Shown here piece by piece: positions 31,312-43,519 of a DNA stretch of 64,000 nucleotides. The stretch is taken from NCBI GenBank assembly GCA_022264855.1, contig JABYQU010000007.1, positions 496,001 through 560,000 of the forward strand, written 5' to 3'. The notes below the pieces were generated by a model, which did no database searches, was not told the DNA's origin, and worked only from the letters and a program-made list of their open reading frames with translations. The position numbers and the translations under genes were made by a program. The stretch comes from Lenzites betulinus (taxonomy: Eukaryota; Basidiomycota; Agaricomycetes; Polyporales; Polyporaceae). Each line of letters begins with the position of its first letter. Position 1 is the stretch's first letter.

Positions 31312-33338
31312 TCATCGGGCGAAATGCATTAATGTCAAACGAGCTACAGCGCGAGCTACTTGAGTATGTAGCGAGGCTCGACCTAATAACGAGGGGGCCT
31401 TTATTTTCTGGTACACCGACCCACCTACATGGACGTCGAGCAGATGCGACCCACCCCCGTTCAGCCGGGTGAACGTCAGCTGCACGTTCCGCCGAGAGTC
31501 GCCAAAGATACGACTACCGTGCGCCCAAGAGCTGATCACATCGGGTCCACGGTCGCGCTCGCACCCTCCAGAACGTCGCTGGCTCGGAACAAGGGCAGAA
31601 GCCGGTGCAGGGAGATGTCCTTGAGGTGCGGCAATCGGAAAAGTCTCCGGGGATGGCGGCCGCGCACGAGGATCGACGCCGTCCCCCGAGAAAGTGGCCG
31701 TAGCCCAGGGCGACCCGCCACACAGACCGACGTGGATCCTGAACGCCTCCCGCGCGCACGCATGCGTGAACGAGAACGTCTCCATCGCCGCCCTGCCCTC
31801 GATCTTGCGCTCCGCCGCGCGCGCGCTCGGGAGCTCCGCGTCGGGCGTCCACCCGTCCTTCGCGAGCTCCACCGCGAGCCAGCGCGGGAAGAGGAGGCGG
31901 AACACCGGGTCTGGACGGTGCGCCGGGCGCGGGGGCGGGCGCGAGGGCGGCCGGTGCGAGATGTACAGCCGCTGCCAGCGTGCGGTGATCCCGCTCGTGC
32001 TCCCGGAGAGTGCGTGGCGTGCCCAGTTGACCTGCGCGAGGCGGAAGCGCAGGCGCAGCCAGGTGCGCTGCCCGCGCACGGTCGTCCCGACGTAGTAGCG
32101 CGGCCACTCGAGGCCGGTGTCGTCGTCTGCGCGCCGGCGGAGGAGCAGGCCGACGAAAGAGTCTGTTGCGGTGTCCTTGCATGCGAGCACGGCGATGGCG
32201 AGCGTGGTCCGCCCCGCGGAGCTCTCGATGATGAGTTGGCGCGCACGTACGCCGTGGCTCGTTGCTGTGAAGTCGGGAAGAGGGATCTTCCACGTCTTTT
32301 CTGGGCGACGGGCGACCGCCGAGTTCTGTTTGTCCAATGTCATCACATGAATAACGCGTCGCAAGAGTGGAGAAAATTGCTGCCAACCTGTGAGGGTCCC
32401 AACGCCCATCGGGAGATGCCCAGCGCCTTCACAGCGTTCTCCACGGCAACCTTCATGGGCACGGGCACCATATTGCCGGAGCTGGCGAACGCCGCGGGCG
32501 AGGGCGCGAAGATATGACTATCCTGGTGGTAGTTGCTGTGCGACGTGTCCTCCCTGAACGGCACCGTGCGGATCGGCAGCACGTTCCCCCACGCAAACAG
32601 CGTCTGGTCCGACGTGCGCCTCAAAATCTCCTCCTGCAGCCGCAGGAACGCACGCGCGCCCTCGCCATAGATCGTCGGCATGTGCACGCCAAAGAGGCCC
32701 ATGAGGCAGTACGCCTCGTCCTCGACGCGCGTCGTGCGCCGCGGCGCCGCCCACGCCATGCGCCTTGCGACGCTCACGTCGCCGAGCGCGCGGCGGAACG
32801 TCAGCACGTCCGCGTCGACGCCGGTCACCGCCTCGAGCAGCGGCGCGAGGCTGCCCTTCGTGCCGAGCGCGCTCCAGTCGCGCGCGACGAAGAGCACGCT
32901 GCGCGGCGCGACGAGCTCCTGCAGCGTCCACCCGCGCGTGAACCAGCGGCTGCGGCGGAACGCCGTGCCGTGCGCGGGGTCGCCGGGGGGCACGTCGTGC
33001 AGGTACGCGTAGCAGACCTGCGCGCGCGCGTACCACGCGAACATGGAGTTGATCGCCTCGGAGAGCTCCGCGCTGCTCGTGCGGTCGATGCAGCAGGTGT
33101 CGATCCAGAGCCAGGCGTAGCCGTGCGACTCGGCGAGCACGCAGCAGTCGCGGATCTTCGCGGACACGCGGGCGCGCAGGGGGCGGTCGGAGTGAGGCGA
33201 GGAGGCGAGGGCTTGCAGGTCCTGGAAGGACTGCTCGTCGTCTTGCCAGACATGCGAGAGGATGGCGTAGCCGCCTTTGACGTCTTTGACTCCGTTGAAG
33301 TGGTGAAGTTCAGCTGTACTGGTGTCGAGCAGCCACAT
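31312..33338 (-). CDS. HET-domain (heterokaryon incompatibility-like) protein, paralogue 1
   Basis: Exons 33338-32433 and 32379-31312 join in frame to give 657 residues. The N-terminal HET domain is complete, with GGYAILSHVWQDDEQSFQD, WLWIDTCCIDRTSSAELSEA, GWTLQELVAPRSVLF and RRMAWAAPRRTTRVEDEAY, then LMGLFGVHMPTIYGEG. The C-terminal half has no recognised domain, but is collinear with the gene at 49647-51698 (EFTVTSHGVR and DFTATSHGVR blocks). HET proteins trigger cell death on recognition of non-self in ascomycetes; in basidiomycetes the role is unproven. The GC-rich coding strand leaves long open antisense frames that I do not regard as genes. Confidence 0.87.
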
Positions 33339-34562
33339 CGGCTAAGCTGGATGTAAGGACGCAGATTCGAACTTGTGTCAGTTTCGGGGGAAGTACTGTG
33401 TTGGAGAGTAAATGGTACTCACACGGCAGGTGGAACGTCCTAGAGATACGTAGCAACAGCGTATGTTACTGTTCACCCGACACGGACAGTACTTGGAGAG
33501 TGACGAAGTTGGGGGTACGAATATAAGGGCATCGTGGCATGTCGGCTAGTATTAGTATACCTCGAAGATGGTATCGGTGTACTTGTAGACGCGCAAAACG
33601 GTATTACATACGTGCTTCAACGTGAACTGTACTCGGGTTGCCATGCGCCGCCAAGAAGTTCTGCTGGCCTGCGAGTGATGCGAACCAGTCCACTAGTACA
33701 ACGACATCACCTTAGCTAGGCTTGCGTGTGGTTTATCGGCCCCCACACCCTGCAACTTGAGCTTGTCGCCGAGAAAGCTCTCGAGCTCGGGACAGGATGA
33801 GAGTGAGAGGAAAGGAGACTCCATTGCTGGTGTAGAGTGAGATACACGCAAGATTACTGCATCGTTATAGCACCCGCATCGATGGCACGATGGCAATACG
33901 GCCGGGGGAGTATAGTACCGGTATCGGGGGCACGGATTCAAAACAGAGGCGGACGGGGACGGGGACCAGAGGGCGTGCATATAGTGTCAGGGCAAAGAGC
34001 GTGGCGAGAGCAGCGCGTGCCCCGCATAAACATTTCGGACAGGAAGGAAGAGAAGGAGAAATCAAAGAAACGAAGGAGAAGGAGAAATTTACGAAGAAAC
34101 GGGGGTGGGGGTGGTGGGGTGGGGTTCGGGAGCAGCGAGAAAAAGAGAATGTAATTTGGGGGTTGTGTGTGCGCGGGGGCGGGGCTGAGAATTAAGCAGG
34201 CGAGCGGAGAGAAAGTTCAAGTTGATAAAGAACGAGCAACCAATAGCCCAAGGTCCGCGCGTGTGTGGCAGCCGGGTCCCCGTGCGTACAGTCGTGGCGG
34301 CGCCAGCGATCGGCGTTGCCCGCCCACGAGAAGACGGTTTTGCTGGAAGGCCATGACAGGATGCGCGCTAGGGCGGCGAGTTCGGTGGTACAGTCGCAGG
34401 AGCAGTTTCGCGGACAGCAGTCGTAGGAGCGAGCACGATATACACGGACAGGGGGAGGGTATCCAAGCGGCCACTTCATCATACAATGAGTTTTCGCAGC
34501 GCGGGCAGCAACGCAGGGGTATGGGGTGTTGTGTTGTCGTATATCATCGTCTCGTCGCCTCC
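33339..34562. other. Intergenic with a G-quadruplex-prone tract
   Basis: No gene. The plus strand has a purine-rich run at about 34040-34150 with at least four G-runs of 4-5 at 34101-34124, a classic G4 pattern. It lies about 430 bases beyond the 3' end of the Nrd1-like gene. Confidence 0.5.
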
Positions 34563-37168
34563 TCATGCCAACGCCTCGACCTCGCCGGACGCGATGTCGA
34601 CCATGTCGTCGTTCCCGTCCTCGTTGATCGCATCGACGTCCACGCCGTTCTTCAACATCGTCTCCTCCGTAGGCTCAATGGCGCTCGGCGGCTGGGAGTT
34701 CCCGCCGTTGCCACCAGACCTCCTTCCTCCCGATCCGCCCTGGGGGCCCGAGCGCGGCGGGTTCGCGCACCGGTCCTTGCCATGCGCGATACGCAGGTTC
34801 GCGTAGTCCGGCTTGTTCTTCACACCGTCGATCGCCTTGATCGCGTTCGAGATGTTGGTGAAGTTCACGAACGAACAGTTCCTGCAACTGTTGTCAGCAC
34901 CTGAGGTCAAACTCTGGATGAGCCAAGACTCACTTCTCCTTCAAGAAGTTGACGAGCTCGATCTCTCCGAACTCGCCAAAGTCCCTCCTCAGCTTCTCCT
35001 CCGTGAATGTGTCAAAGTCCTCGATGTTGCCAACGTACACGTTGCGGGTCGCGCCCGAGTGCACTGCAAGCGCGAGCGCTGGCGGCAACGGTCCCGAGTT
35101 CTTCCCCCAGCCAATCTTCAGCCGGCGGTTGTTGAGTGTCAGGCCCTGGTAGGACGCCACCTGGAAGAAGGTGAGCGCCGCGGCGGGGTCGACGAACGTC
35201 ACGAACTGTGAAGCATGGTTAACATGGAGCACATGACGACTGTACAAACAGCTACTTACGGCAATGTGTTTGTCCTGCATATAGCGGAGGCTCTGGAGCA
35301 CACCGCCACGGATAGCATTGCACAGGTCTTCAGTCGTGGTCTCAGGATGGATGTTCCCGAGGTACACCGTGCGGTTCAGGCTCTGGCCAGACGCAAGGCT
35401 CTGCAGCGCGTCGGGCGAGAACGGCATGTACGGCGACAGTGGTGACGCAAAGGGGTTGCCGCTCGAGAGGGGCGACAGCGCCGCGGACTGGGCCACGAGC
35501 GACTGGGCAGCAGCTGCCTGAGCGGCCTGGGCGGCAGCCTGCTGAGACTTGGGGATATATGCGCATCGGTCCTTGCCGTAGTTGACGCGCTTTCCGGCCC
35601 ACGCGGGCTCAGTCGGGAGCGTGTTGACAACCTGTGGACAAATGAAATCAACATGAGGCACGGACACGTGGATATATGCGTGCATACCTTGGTAGCAGTC
35701 GAGATGCTCAAGAAGTGCACGAAGCCGATGTTCTTGTCACGCACGATCTTGACCTGGTCGATGAGACCGAATCGGCTGAGGTCATCGCGAAGCTGCTCCT
35801 CGGTCATAGTCTCATCGAGACCACCGAGATACACGTTACGGCTCGCATTGCTCTGCTGGATGGCGAGAGCGACCTGGCTCGGGACCGGCGAAGGCTTGCC
35901 CCAACCGATCTTGAGTTCCTGTCCGTGCAGCGACAGCTTCTTGATCAGCGCGTCCGCGTGGAAGGCTGCGGCTGTCGAGCCATCCAGGAACGACAGGAAT
36001 ACGCAGGACTTCTCGGGGAGAACGCGAATAGACTCCAGCGGGCCGAAGTGCACGAGGTTAAGCAGCTCATCGACAGAAGCGGTCGCGGGGAGGTTGCCGA
36101 CGTAAACAGTGCGCGCGGTGGTGTTGCTCTGGGCCGACAGGGCCGCGGTGATGGCAGCGGGGGAGTAGGGCGACGCCTGCGGGGCGGGAATCGTCAGCGA
36201 GGGCAGACGATGCTGGCCCAACTGCTGTAGGACAAACGAAAACACGTCAGCACGAGTGCTCATGGCCGGGAAGAGTCGAGGTGGTCGCCGTCGTCGGATT
36301 CGCCGCGCAACCTATCAAGCGGAACGGGGCGCCAATCACGATGGAGAAAAGCGGACTCCAGGCACTGAGACACGCCCAGTTCGGCCACTCCGCCTGTGCG
36401 TCTGGAACACACCAGTCGTATAGGCAACCGCTACCCTGCTGTTCCGGCGACGAGACCAAGGTGCTCTACCAGAGTTGCCTCGCACAGCGTCTGCGCCGAC
36501 CGGTGTGGCGCTCTGTTGCGCGAGCGCACCACCCCAAATACTGCCAATTTGAAAGCACAACTCACCTGAGCAAAGTTCGCCATCTGTCCGTTGTACGCAA
36601 ACCCTCCAAGAACACCCATCTGCGGCAGACCCATCCCAAGCATGTTGTAGCCGTTGAAGGCGTTGTACGGGTTCGCACTGTTGGGCGTCGCCGAGTGAGG
36701 CTGCTGCTGCTGGGGGGTATAGGGCCCAGCGCCGTTGGGGCTGATCTGCGAGGGCATGCCGTTGTTCGACACGGCAGTGTTCACGCTGAGCGAGGGCGTC
36801 GAGTAGAGCGGGTTGCCAGCGAAGCCGGACGTGGGAGAGGAGTTGTTAAAGCCGTTCTGCGCAAGGCCCGCCTGGGGGCCATACCCGTAGTTCGCGAACG
36901 CGTCGCGGTTGCCAGATGCGCTGGCATTCGCCGCGAGGCCGTTCGCGCCGTTGTTGGGGCCGAACGACGTCGGCGACCAGCGGGCTTTTTTCGCATCAGG
37001 GCCACCAACCGCTTCCATCGATCTCTGCGCTGCCTGTGAGCTCTCCAGATGTGTTGCTGGCAAGGGAGGGCGCGGGGACAGGAGAAAAGTACTGACCTTC
37101 ATCATGTCGATATCAAAAGCGGAGTACTGCTGGTACTGGGACGCAAACGCTGTCTGGGAGTCATCCAT
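34563..37168 (-). CDS. Four-RRM RNA-binding protein of the Nrd1/Mrn1 type
   Basis: A multi-exon minus-strand gene starting with [20 protein letters not shown] Gly/Asn/Pro-rich disordered N-terminal third precedes four RRMs. Their RNP2 elements are [30 protein letters not shown] and [13 protein letters not shown]1-like strands include [10 protein letters not shown] and FVTFVDPA. Between RRMs is the family motif [20 protein letters not shown], echoed later by [14 protein letters not shown]. These repeated GKDRC boxes are typical of S. pombe Nrd1 and S. cerevisiae Mrn1, which bind mRNAs controlling differentiation and translation. An intron of about 340 bases (36226-36565) is long for this locus. 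The last residues are acidic. Confidence 0.87.
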
Positions 37169-37577
37169 TGCGGCGAGAGAGGAGAGGTGGAGTGGCGGCG
37201 GAGAATAAGGAGAGAAAGCAGGTCAGAGAGCGTGGGGTCGGGCGCAAAGCAGGGGGCGGGCGCAAACGAGTGTGGGCAGAAAAAGACACGCACAAAAAGA
37301 GGGCGCGTGTGGTGGATGGGTGGTGTCTACCTATTTAAAAAGCTCTTGGAATCACCCCGCGCAGAAGAAGGAAGAGAGGGAAATATGGGAGTCGGACGAA
37401 ACGGAGAGAGCAGAAAGTACTCGCGCTCGACAGCGATCAGCATCCCACGCGACCGCACGGACCACTTCCGCCAACGGCATAGCTTCCAATTTCATCTTTC
37501 TCCGCCGGAAATGATTATCATTCCCAGGACCATTGGCAAACTCATAATCATTTATGATATAATCGTGGACGAGGACG
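37169..37577. other. Upstream region of the Nrd1-like gene
   Basis: Purine-rich, with no gene seen. It lies between the Nrd1-like start (minus) and the stop of the lipase gene (minus). Confidence 0.4.
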
Positions 37578-39086
37578 CTACTGCTTCGCCTCCGCTGGGT
37601 TCTCTACGCGTTTCAGCACCCACGAAACACACTCATCCACAAACTTCTCCTTCACGCCGTCGGGTTCGTGCACGAGCTCGTGGAAGCCGTCCTACGCAAC
37701 GTCAATCTCGATATCGCAGCCGTACGCGAATCAGGCACGCACCTCAAACGGCTTGAACTCCTTGTCCGCCGCGTCCACCTTGTGGTAAAACTCCTCCGAC
37801 GCTTTATATGATGTGACCTGGGGGGACACAATGATAAGCAACCGGATGCAAATAGGAGACAGCCCAGAACTCTGAAACCCGCCACCCGGCCTTCGACAAG
37901 ACAACGCCCTTGTGCGGTTGTGCGCTCAAGGACATTGCTCCCCGAGGGCGGTAATGATCGACTTCTGCGCTGTCAGCGGGGGCCGCACTGAATGCTCTCC
38001 GCGGAATGACACCACGTCGTTGTCGTCGTCGTCGTCAAGGCAGCATTCTCTGGGTACGCGCCGACACGGACAACTCGGTGCACAGAACCAGCACTGCATT
38101 CGGCATCACCCCAGAGCCGCGGAGCCTTCTCGAAACACGTCCCATATAAACGAGGAAAAACACTTACTCGGTCTGCAGTACCGTGGACGATGAGGAGCTA
38201 ACAGATTGCAAATTAGCGCTGCTCCGGCTGCATATAGTAGGCACACGACTCACCGGAAGGCTTTGTGGCCAGTGCTTGTGGTCATTCCACAGCAACTGCT
38301 CGCCCTAGCGCAAAAGGTCAGCTTCTCGCTTTTCACAGCGCACGCGAAGGACTTACCCCGCCCAGCATGTCGCGCAGACCGCGTAGCGATCCCTTTTGCA
38401 TGATCCACGGATCCGCTACGTTGGCTTCGTTCGCCGCGGCGTTGTGTGACAGATCCTCGACCGGTATAGGGGCGCCGAAAAGGATGTTTGGGAAGAGGAG
38501 GCTTGCTTTTTCGCCGACATAACGGAGGACCCTGTTCGCCGGCTGGCTTTGCAGGAGCAGAGGACTCGAGGAGATGATGCCAGACAGCGACGCGAGGGTC
38601 TCGCGTTCCGGGGAGGGCGTCGTGCGGGTCGCGAATGCAAGTGCGAGGCCGCCTCCCTGGATTGACTGATTAGAAGTGTTCCGTCCGCGTGGGCGCTCGT
38701 GTACTCACCATCGAATGGCCCTTTAGGAACAGCGGCAGGTCGGGGTACTCGGTCTTCAAGTGCTTCACCCACCACTCGATGTCGCGCAATTGGTCGGGCC
38801 AGCTGGTCTTGCCGTACGAGCTGTGCTTGCTCTTGTGCGGGTGGTCGAGCGCGGTGCGACCGAACCCGCGCTGGTCGTAGGTGAAGACTTGGATGTCACG
38901 CGAGGCGTATTCCGCGTGCGCCCATTCGTACCGCCCGACGTGCTCCGCGAAGCCGTGGACGAAAAGGAGGACCGCGCGAGGGGACTCGGCTGGGTATGTG
39001 CGGGTGTAGAACTTGGTGCCGTCATGGCTGGGTAACCAGGCTTCGACGAAAGTCGGGGTGTCGGAGGTGGAGGGTGTGGTGGTCAT
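37578..39086 (-). CDS. Monoacylglycerol lipase-like alpha/beta hydrolase (Yju3 type)
   Basis: Minus-strand gene. It begins MTTTPSTSDTPTFVEAWLPS, then shows VLLFVHGFAEHVGRYEW (oxyanion HG) and VFTYDQRGFGRT. The nucleophile elbow GHSMGGG is split by an intron after Met. The catalytic Asp is in LLIVHGTADR and the His in DGFHELVHEPDGVKEKFVDE. This is the full Ser-Asp-His triad of the monoglyceride lipase family, which frees fatty acid and glycerol from monoacylglycerol, usually at lipid droplets or membranes. An unusually long intron of about 350 bases separates HGTADR from VTSYKASEEFYHKV. No membrane anchor is seen. The start was chosen at the ATG just before the conserved region. Confidence 0.87.
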
Positions 39087-39339
39087 GGTAGTGGTGTTCG
39101 GGGCGAGTGTTGCAGAGTGTGAATGCGGGGGCGTAGGTGCAGACCCATGGCTGCAGAGGGACAATCATATGCGCGTGAGCCTTCTTCCGTCATCGGCTCA
39201 GTGGTACTGGGGATCACGCGGGCACTGCATGATCACCATACCCGGCGTAGTCCAGGAGCCGTCGGTGCTGCCATAACAGGTAACGCCGCCATCGGAGTAC
39301 GCATGCGCCAGGCACGGCTCGGCACCCAGTGTCGTTTAG

Positions 39340-40860
39340 AATCCGCCGTTCCGCGCATGCATGCACTCTGAAGCTTTCTTGACCGAGTGATTAAAATCGA
39401 GACTGAGCGAGTCGGTGGAACCGTTCAGGATCCCCTGACTTTGTCCGCACGCGGGGACCGAACTGGACCGCACGTCGGGGACTCGGGATACATACGCCGA
39501 TGCGCCAAGCGGAGCCGCCGTCAAGTATCCAACGCGCGCGTACGCGTCTGTGGCTGACCGTGCAGACATCCTTGAGCTCCGCGTACTCTCCTCAAAACGA
39601 TATAGGAGGACTCCTATCAATAGTCAGTGGAACAACCAAAGTCGGGTGCTATCGGAAGACTGCTTACTTGGTGAGATCACCGACGTGTACTGTGTCAATG
39701 TCATAACCGAAAGATACCGTTTCGACCGAAGCCGGTTGTGTACTTGTACCGAGCTGGTGATTACATGCGCGTGTATCTAGCTACACGACGCGCATTTGCC
39801 CGCGGCTCCCCAGCTCTGGACTTGTTCCTACCCTGTTTGGGACTAAAACCCTGGGCAATTGCTCGTTTTATAGCACCGAGGCATATGCTGTATGAGTGCG
39901 TGGATGATACTACCGAGGTGTTTGGGAAGTAGTAAGAACGGTGACCATACGATAATATAATAAAGACCTACTTCTGAGTAACGCACGTGGAATTGTGAAT
40001 ATCAGCCTCTTAATCCGCGGACCTTTCGTAATGTGGACCATGCATCCTGAAGCTCTCTTGATCGAGTAATTATAATTGAGACCGAGCGGGTCGGGTGAAC
40101 GGATAGCTATATATCCTCTCAACTTGCAGTCTGGGGTCAAACCGGACCACCGATCCGCGTGTGGGTACCCCACTGAGCCGCATGTCCAAGTATATGCGCC
40201 GATGCGCCGATGCGACATGATGCAGGAGCCGCTGAAAAGTACTCAGGAGCGAGTATGCGTCGGCGAAGGTGACCCGAGGGTGGCCGCGGAAATTATATGC
40301 GCGGATCTGACATGACCCATGCAGGCTGACTCTGAGAGAGGGGCTCCTGTGTGCTGCGTGGGCCATGCTACTGAGGTGTTTGGTAAGAACGTTAGCTATA
40401 CGATAATATTGAAGGGAGACCTACGCCTGACCAGACGGGACTACTAGTAGTAGCAGCCTGCGAGCCCTACGGGCCTTCCGAAAATGCGGCAACTGTTCGA
40501 CCGTTTGCACATAAAAGTCGTACTGTCGAATTGTTGAATTGGAACCTAGTGTGTGAGAGAAACTCCGTGGCACGGCGAGGTGAGGAATCAGGATGGTGGG
40601 GGCATGGGGCTGTGTACTTGTACCGAGCGCATATAGCCGCGTTGGTAGTTATATGCGCGCGTGTATCTAGCACCGGGCCCATGTCTTATGAGTGAGTGTT
40701 TCCAGTATGTTGCGTGGACGATTTTACTGAGGAGTTTGGTAAGTTGTAACGGCCGCTATACGATAATTGAAAGGGAAACCTACATCTGAGTAAACGCATA
40801 GACTGCTAGTAGCAGCCTCTCAGTCCACACGCCTCCTATTTCCACATAGGACTCGCCCTA
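39340..40860. repeat. Degenerate repeat array
   Basis: Three diverged copies of a module share tttggtaag, tatacgataat and gacctac...ctgagtaa, at about 39918, 40378 and 40732, preceded each time by a tgcgtgg...actgagg word. A second module (gaagct.tcttga.cgagt.att, then gagac.gagcg.gtcgg) occurs at about 39371 and 40051, 680 bases apart. A third (tacttgtaccgag) occurs at about 39735 and 40617. Units are too diverged for a young satellite. No ORF spans them. They could be relics of a tandemly duplicated non-coding element. Confidence 0.6.
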
Positions 40861-41415
40861 TTGTTAAAGTGTAAAGTTGTTTCAGAAGGAGTTCATCACG
40901 GCGGGGCGAGGATGGTGGTGGTATGGGGTTAAGCCAATATTGACGTGCGGAGGCGAACCTCGTTAGAAGCTTGAACGTCCCCTGCGCCCATACCCGACAG
41001 TGGCGCTGAACCTAGTCTCGAGCGCGAACATCAATATCAATATTTGTAGCTCTATGGTGCCAAAGGTACCCCTCTCCCTGCTCCCCTTCAACCGCCTCAT
41101 CACGGTCTCCCAAATGCTGCTATAGATGAATGCATAGGCTGGTGGTTTAATATCAAGGTGTAAGGACTATCATATCGATGAATAACGAGCCAGACTCGGC
41201 GACACGAAGAACCAACCCTAACCCGTGTGCTAATAGGACTACTATAGGGTTGTATGTGCCGGATCAGGGTGGTTTCATCAGGGTTAGGTCTAGGAGAATT
41301 TCCCACGTGGGCGCTCGTTGTGAGACTTTACACGTCGCAGCGAGCTCGCGTTCGCCGTCATCTCTCTCCTGCAGGCCGTCTCTCCTCTTCTCCGCACCTC
41401 CCTGCGTTTGTCACC
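40861..41415. other. Upstream region of the KDEL receptor gene
   Basis: No gene seen. It should contain the promoter of the gene starting at 41416. A pyrimidine-rich stretch (about 41345-41410) precedes the start codon, as often seen before strongly expressed basidiomycete genes. Confidence 0.4.
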
Positions 41416-42437
41416 ATGAACGTCTTCAGGCTGCTTGGTGCGTTTTCTTGTGACCCCGAATACTACGCGACGCTTACGGCAGCTTGGGGACTAACGCAGG
41501 GGATCTTTCTCATTTGGCGTCCATTCTCATATTGCTCCAGAAGATCCAGTCGACGCGGTCATGTCGCGGTATGTTACACCCTCGATGTTGCATGGCGCGG
41601 AAGGAATTATAAGATGAAGGGAGGGGTTCTGACGCGCGAATACAGGCATTTCGTTCAAAACGCAGGCGTTGTACGCTGCGGTGTTCATCACCCGCTACCT
41701 TGACTTGTTCTACGAATGGGTGTCCCTCTACAACTTCACGATGAAGGTCTTCTTCATTGCGAGCAGCTGCTACGTCCTCTACCTCATGAAGAGAAAGTTC
41801 AGGTGCGTGTGTTCGCTTGTTCGACTACCGTTCCAGACCTCACGCGTTCCCAACCGTTTCCAACTATCCCGTCTCTGTGCCGCAACATGCTTTTCCCTCT
41901 CTGCAGGCCAACGAATGACCCCTCGATAGACACGTTCCGCGTGGAGTACCTACTCGGCCCGTGTGTTGTGCTCTCCCTGCTTTTCCACTACCGGTTCACG
42001 GTCCCCGAGCTGCTCTGGTCCTTTTCCATCTTCCTCGAGTCCGTCGCGATCCTCCCCCAGCTCTTTATGCTGCAGCGCACCGGCGAAGCGGAGACGATCA
42101 CCACGCACTACCTGGCCGCACTCGGCGCGTACAGGGCACTGTACATCCCGAATTGGATCTACCGGTACGTCATATTGCTACGTGCTACGTGTCGCGTGCG
42201 TCTGCATGCTGAAGCGCCGCGCCGCGCCGTGCGCAGGTACTTCACGGAGGACATGGTCGACCCCATCGCCGTCACCGCGGGCATCGTCCAGACCGCGCTC
42301 TACCTCGATTTCTTCTACGTATACTTTACAAAGTACGTGCGCGTTTCCCTCCGCTGCGGAGCGTGTCTTCCGTGCTGCGCGCTGACGCCGCCGCGTGCAG
42401 GGTTTTGCAAGGACAGAAGTTCGAGCTTCCTGCATAG
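41416..42437 (+). CDS. ERD2: ER lumen protein-retaining (KDEL/HDEL) receptor
   Basis: Six exons (41416-41437, 41500-41568, 41646-41802, 41907-42164, 42237-42332, 42401-42437) give 212 residues, the usual length of the family. Key blocks are [60 protein letters not shown] and [19 protein letters not shown], then [20 protein letters not shown] and [15 protein letters not shown]. The protein is a seven-helix receptor that returns escaped ER residents from Golgi to ER in COPI vesicles, and coatomer zeta is encoded 14 kb away. Exon 1 is only 22 bases. The C-terminus is short (GQKFELPA). Confidence 0.95.
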
Positions 42438-43519
42438 TTGTCTGTGTCGCGAAAGTAATGTATTGCGTTTGCTGTCTTGACCGATGGCTCGACTACGACG
42501 GCGGGCTGCGTGCTGACCCGCGCCCACGCTCAAGCACGCCGCCCCAGCGTTCAGCACTCCTGTCGCGACAGCTATCATGACGAGTATACTCTGTGATGTG
42601 GTTGCTGTACCGCGGCAATGATTGCCCTTGAGACCTGTAAATGCCATACCCCTTGTTGGTGCACGTCGGCCACTGTCCTGTGGGCCGTAACTTATGGTGT
42701 GTGCTGTACCAGCATATAGCCCTATGCAAGCTCTCCCCTTACAAATGCAAACGACGTCTTCGCGGTGCGTTCCTCTTCATCTCGCATCCGCTACGTATAG
42801 AATCACGGTGTAGAAAGCTGTAGCCCTTGAACGGAGGTTGATGGTAAGCTATATATATTCTCGTCATGATGTTACACTGAAAGCGCTGATGCCTGGTACA
42901 CAGGTTTTCGTGTTAACACTGCAGTTCTCTAATGCTCAGAAAACTATACGTGGCTCGTATACTGGTACTTACCATCCTGGTATACGGGCTCCACTCCCCT
43001 CACTTGAGTGTAGCGCCGTCATTGGATAAGTGTCAAGAAGCAGTATATCGGATAAGTACAAGCTAGCTCATACTCCATACGCCATACCCAAGCAGAGGGA
43101 TGGTACTGAGGAGGAAGACAAGCGGACATATAAAAACGCTAAAAAGCTCAGACAGTATTTGGATGAAGAAGTCGACGCTTACGATGATTTCGTACTTGCC
43201 CCTGCTTGACCTCACGCAATCGAGTTCCGTCTATGCATGTTTCCCGTAGAGCCCGGGGCGCCGTGTCTCTACGGGGGAAGCTACGAACCGGTAGCGTTCT
43301 GGAGGCCTCCGTGGAGAATAGCTCTAACGCGTAAAACACAATGTGTTACTCAGGAGGGCCCTGTAGTGACGGACCATTGGCGAGCGAAGCAGGAGCATCG
43401 GAGTATGCGTATGCGCCAGATATGCACACATAGAAAAGGTGTTTACACAGACAGCTCAGACGTGTAACACAAGGTTGAACCACGCGTGTCTTGATACCGT
43501 AGTACCGCGACGCACCCAA
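42438..43519. other. Convergent intergenic region
   Basis: About 1.1 kb between the stop of the KDEL receptor gene (plus) and the stop of the J-protein gene (minus). Only short, unlikely open frames. No feature recognised. Confidence 0.4.

Noticed and set aside
31429..33356. Long plus-strand frames opposite the first HET gene
   Set aside because: Arg/Ala-rich composition typical of antisense shadow frames in GC-rich coding DNA; the minus strand has clear HET motifs.
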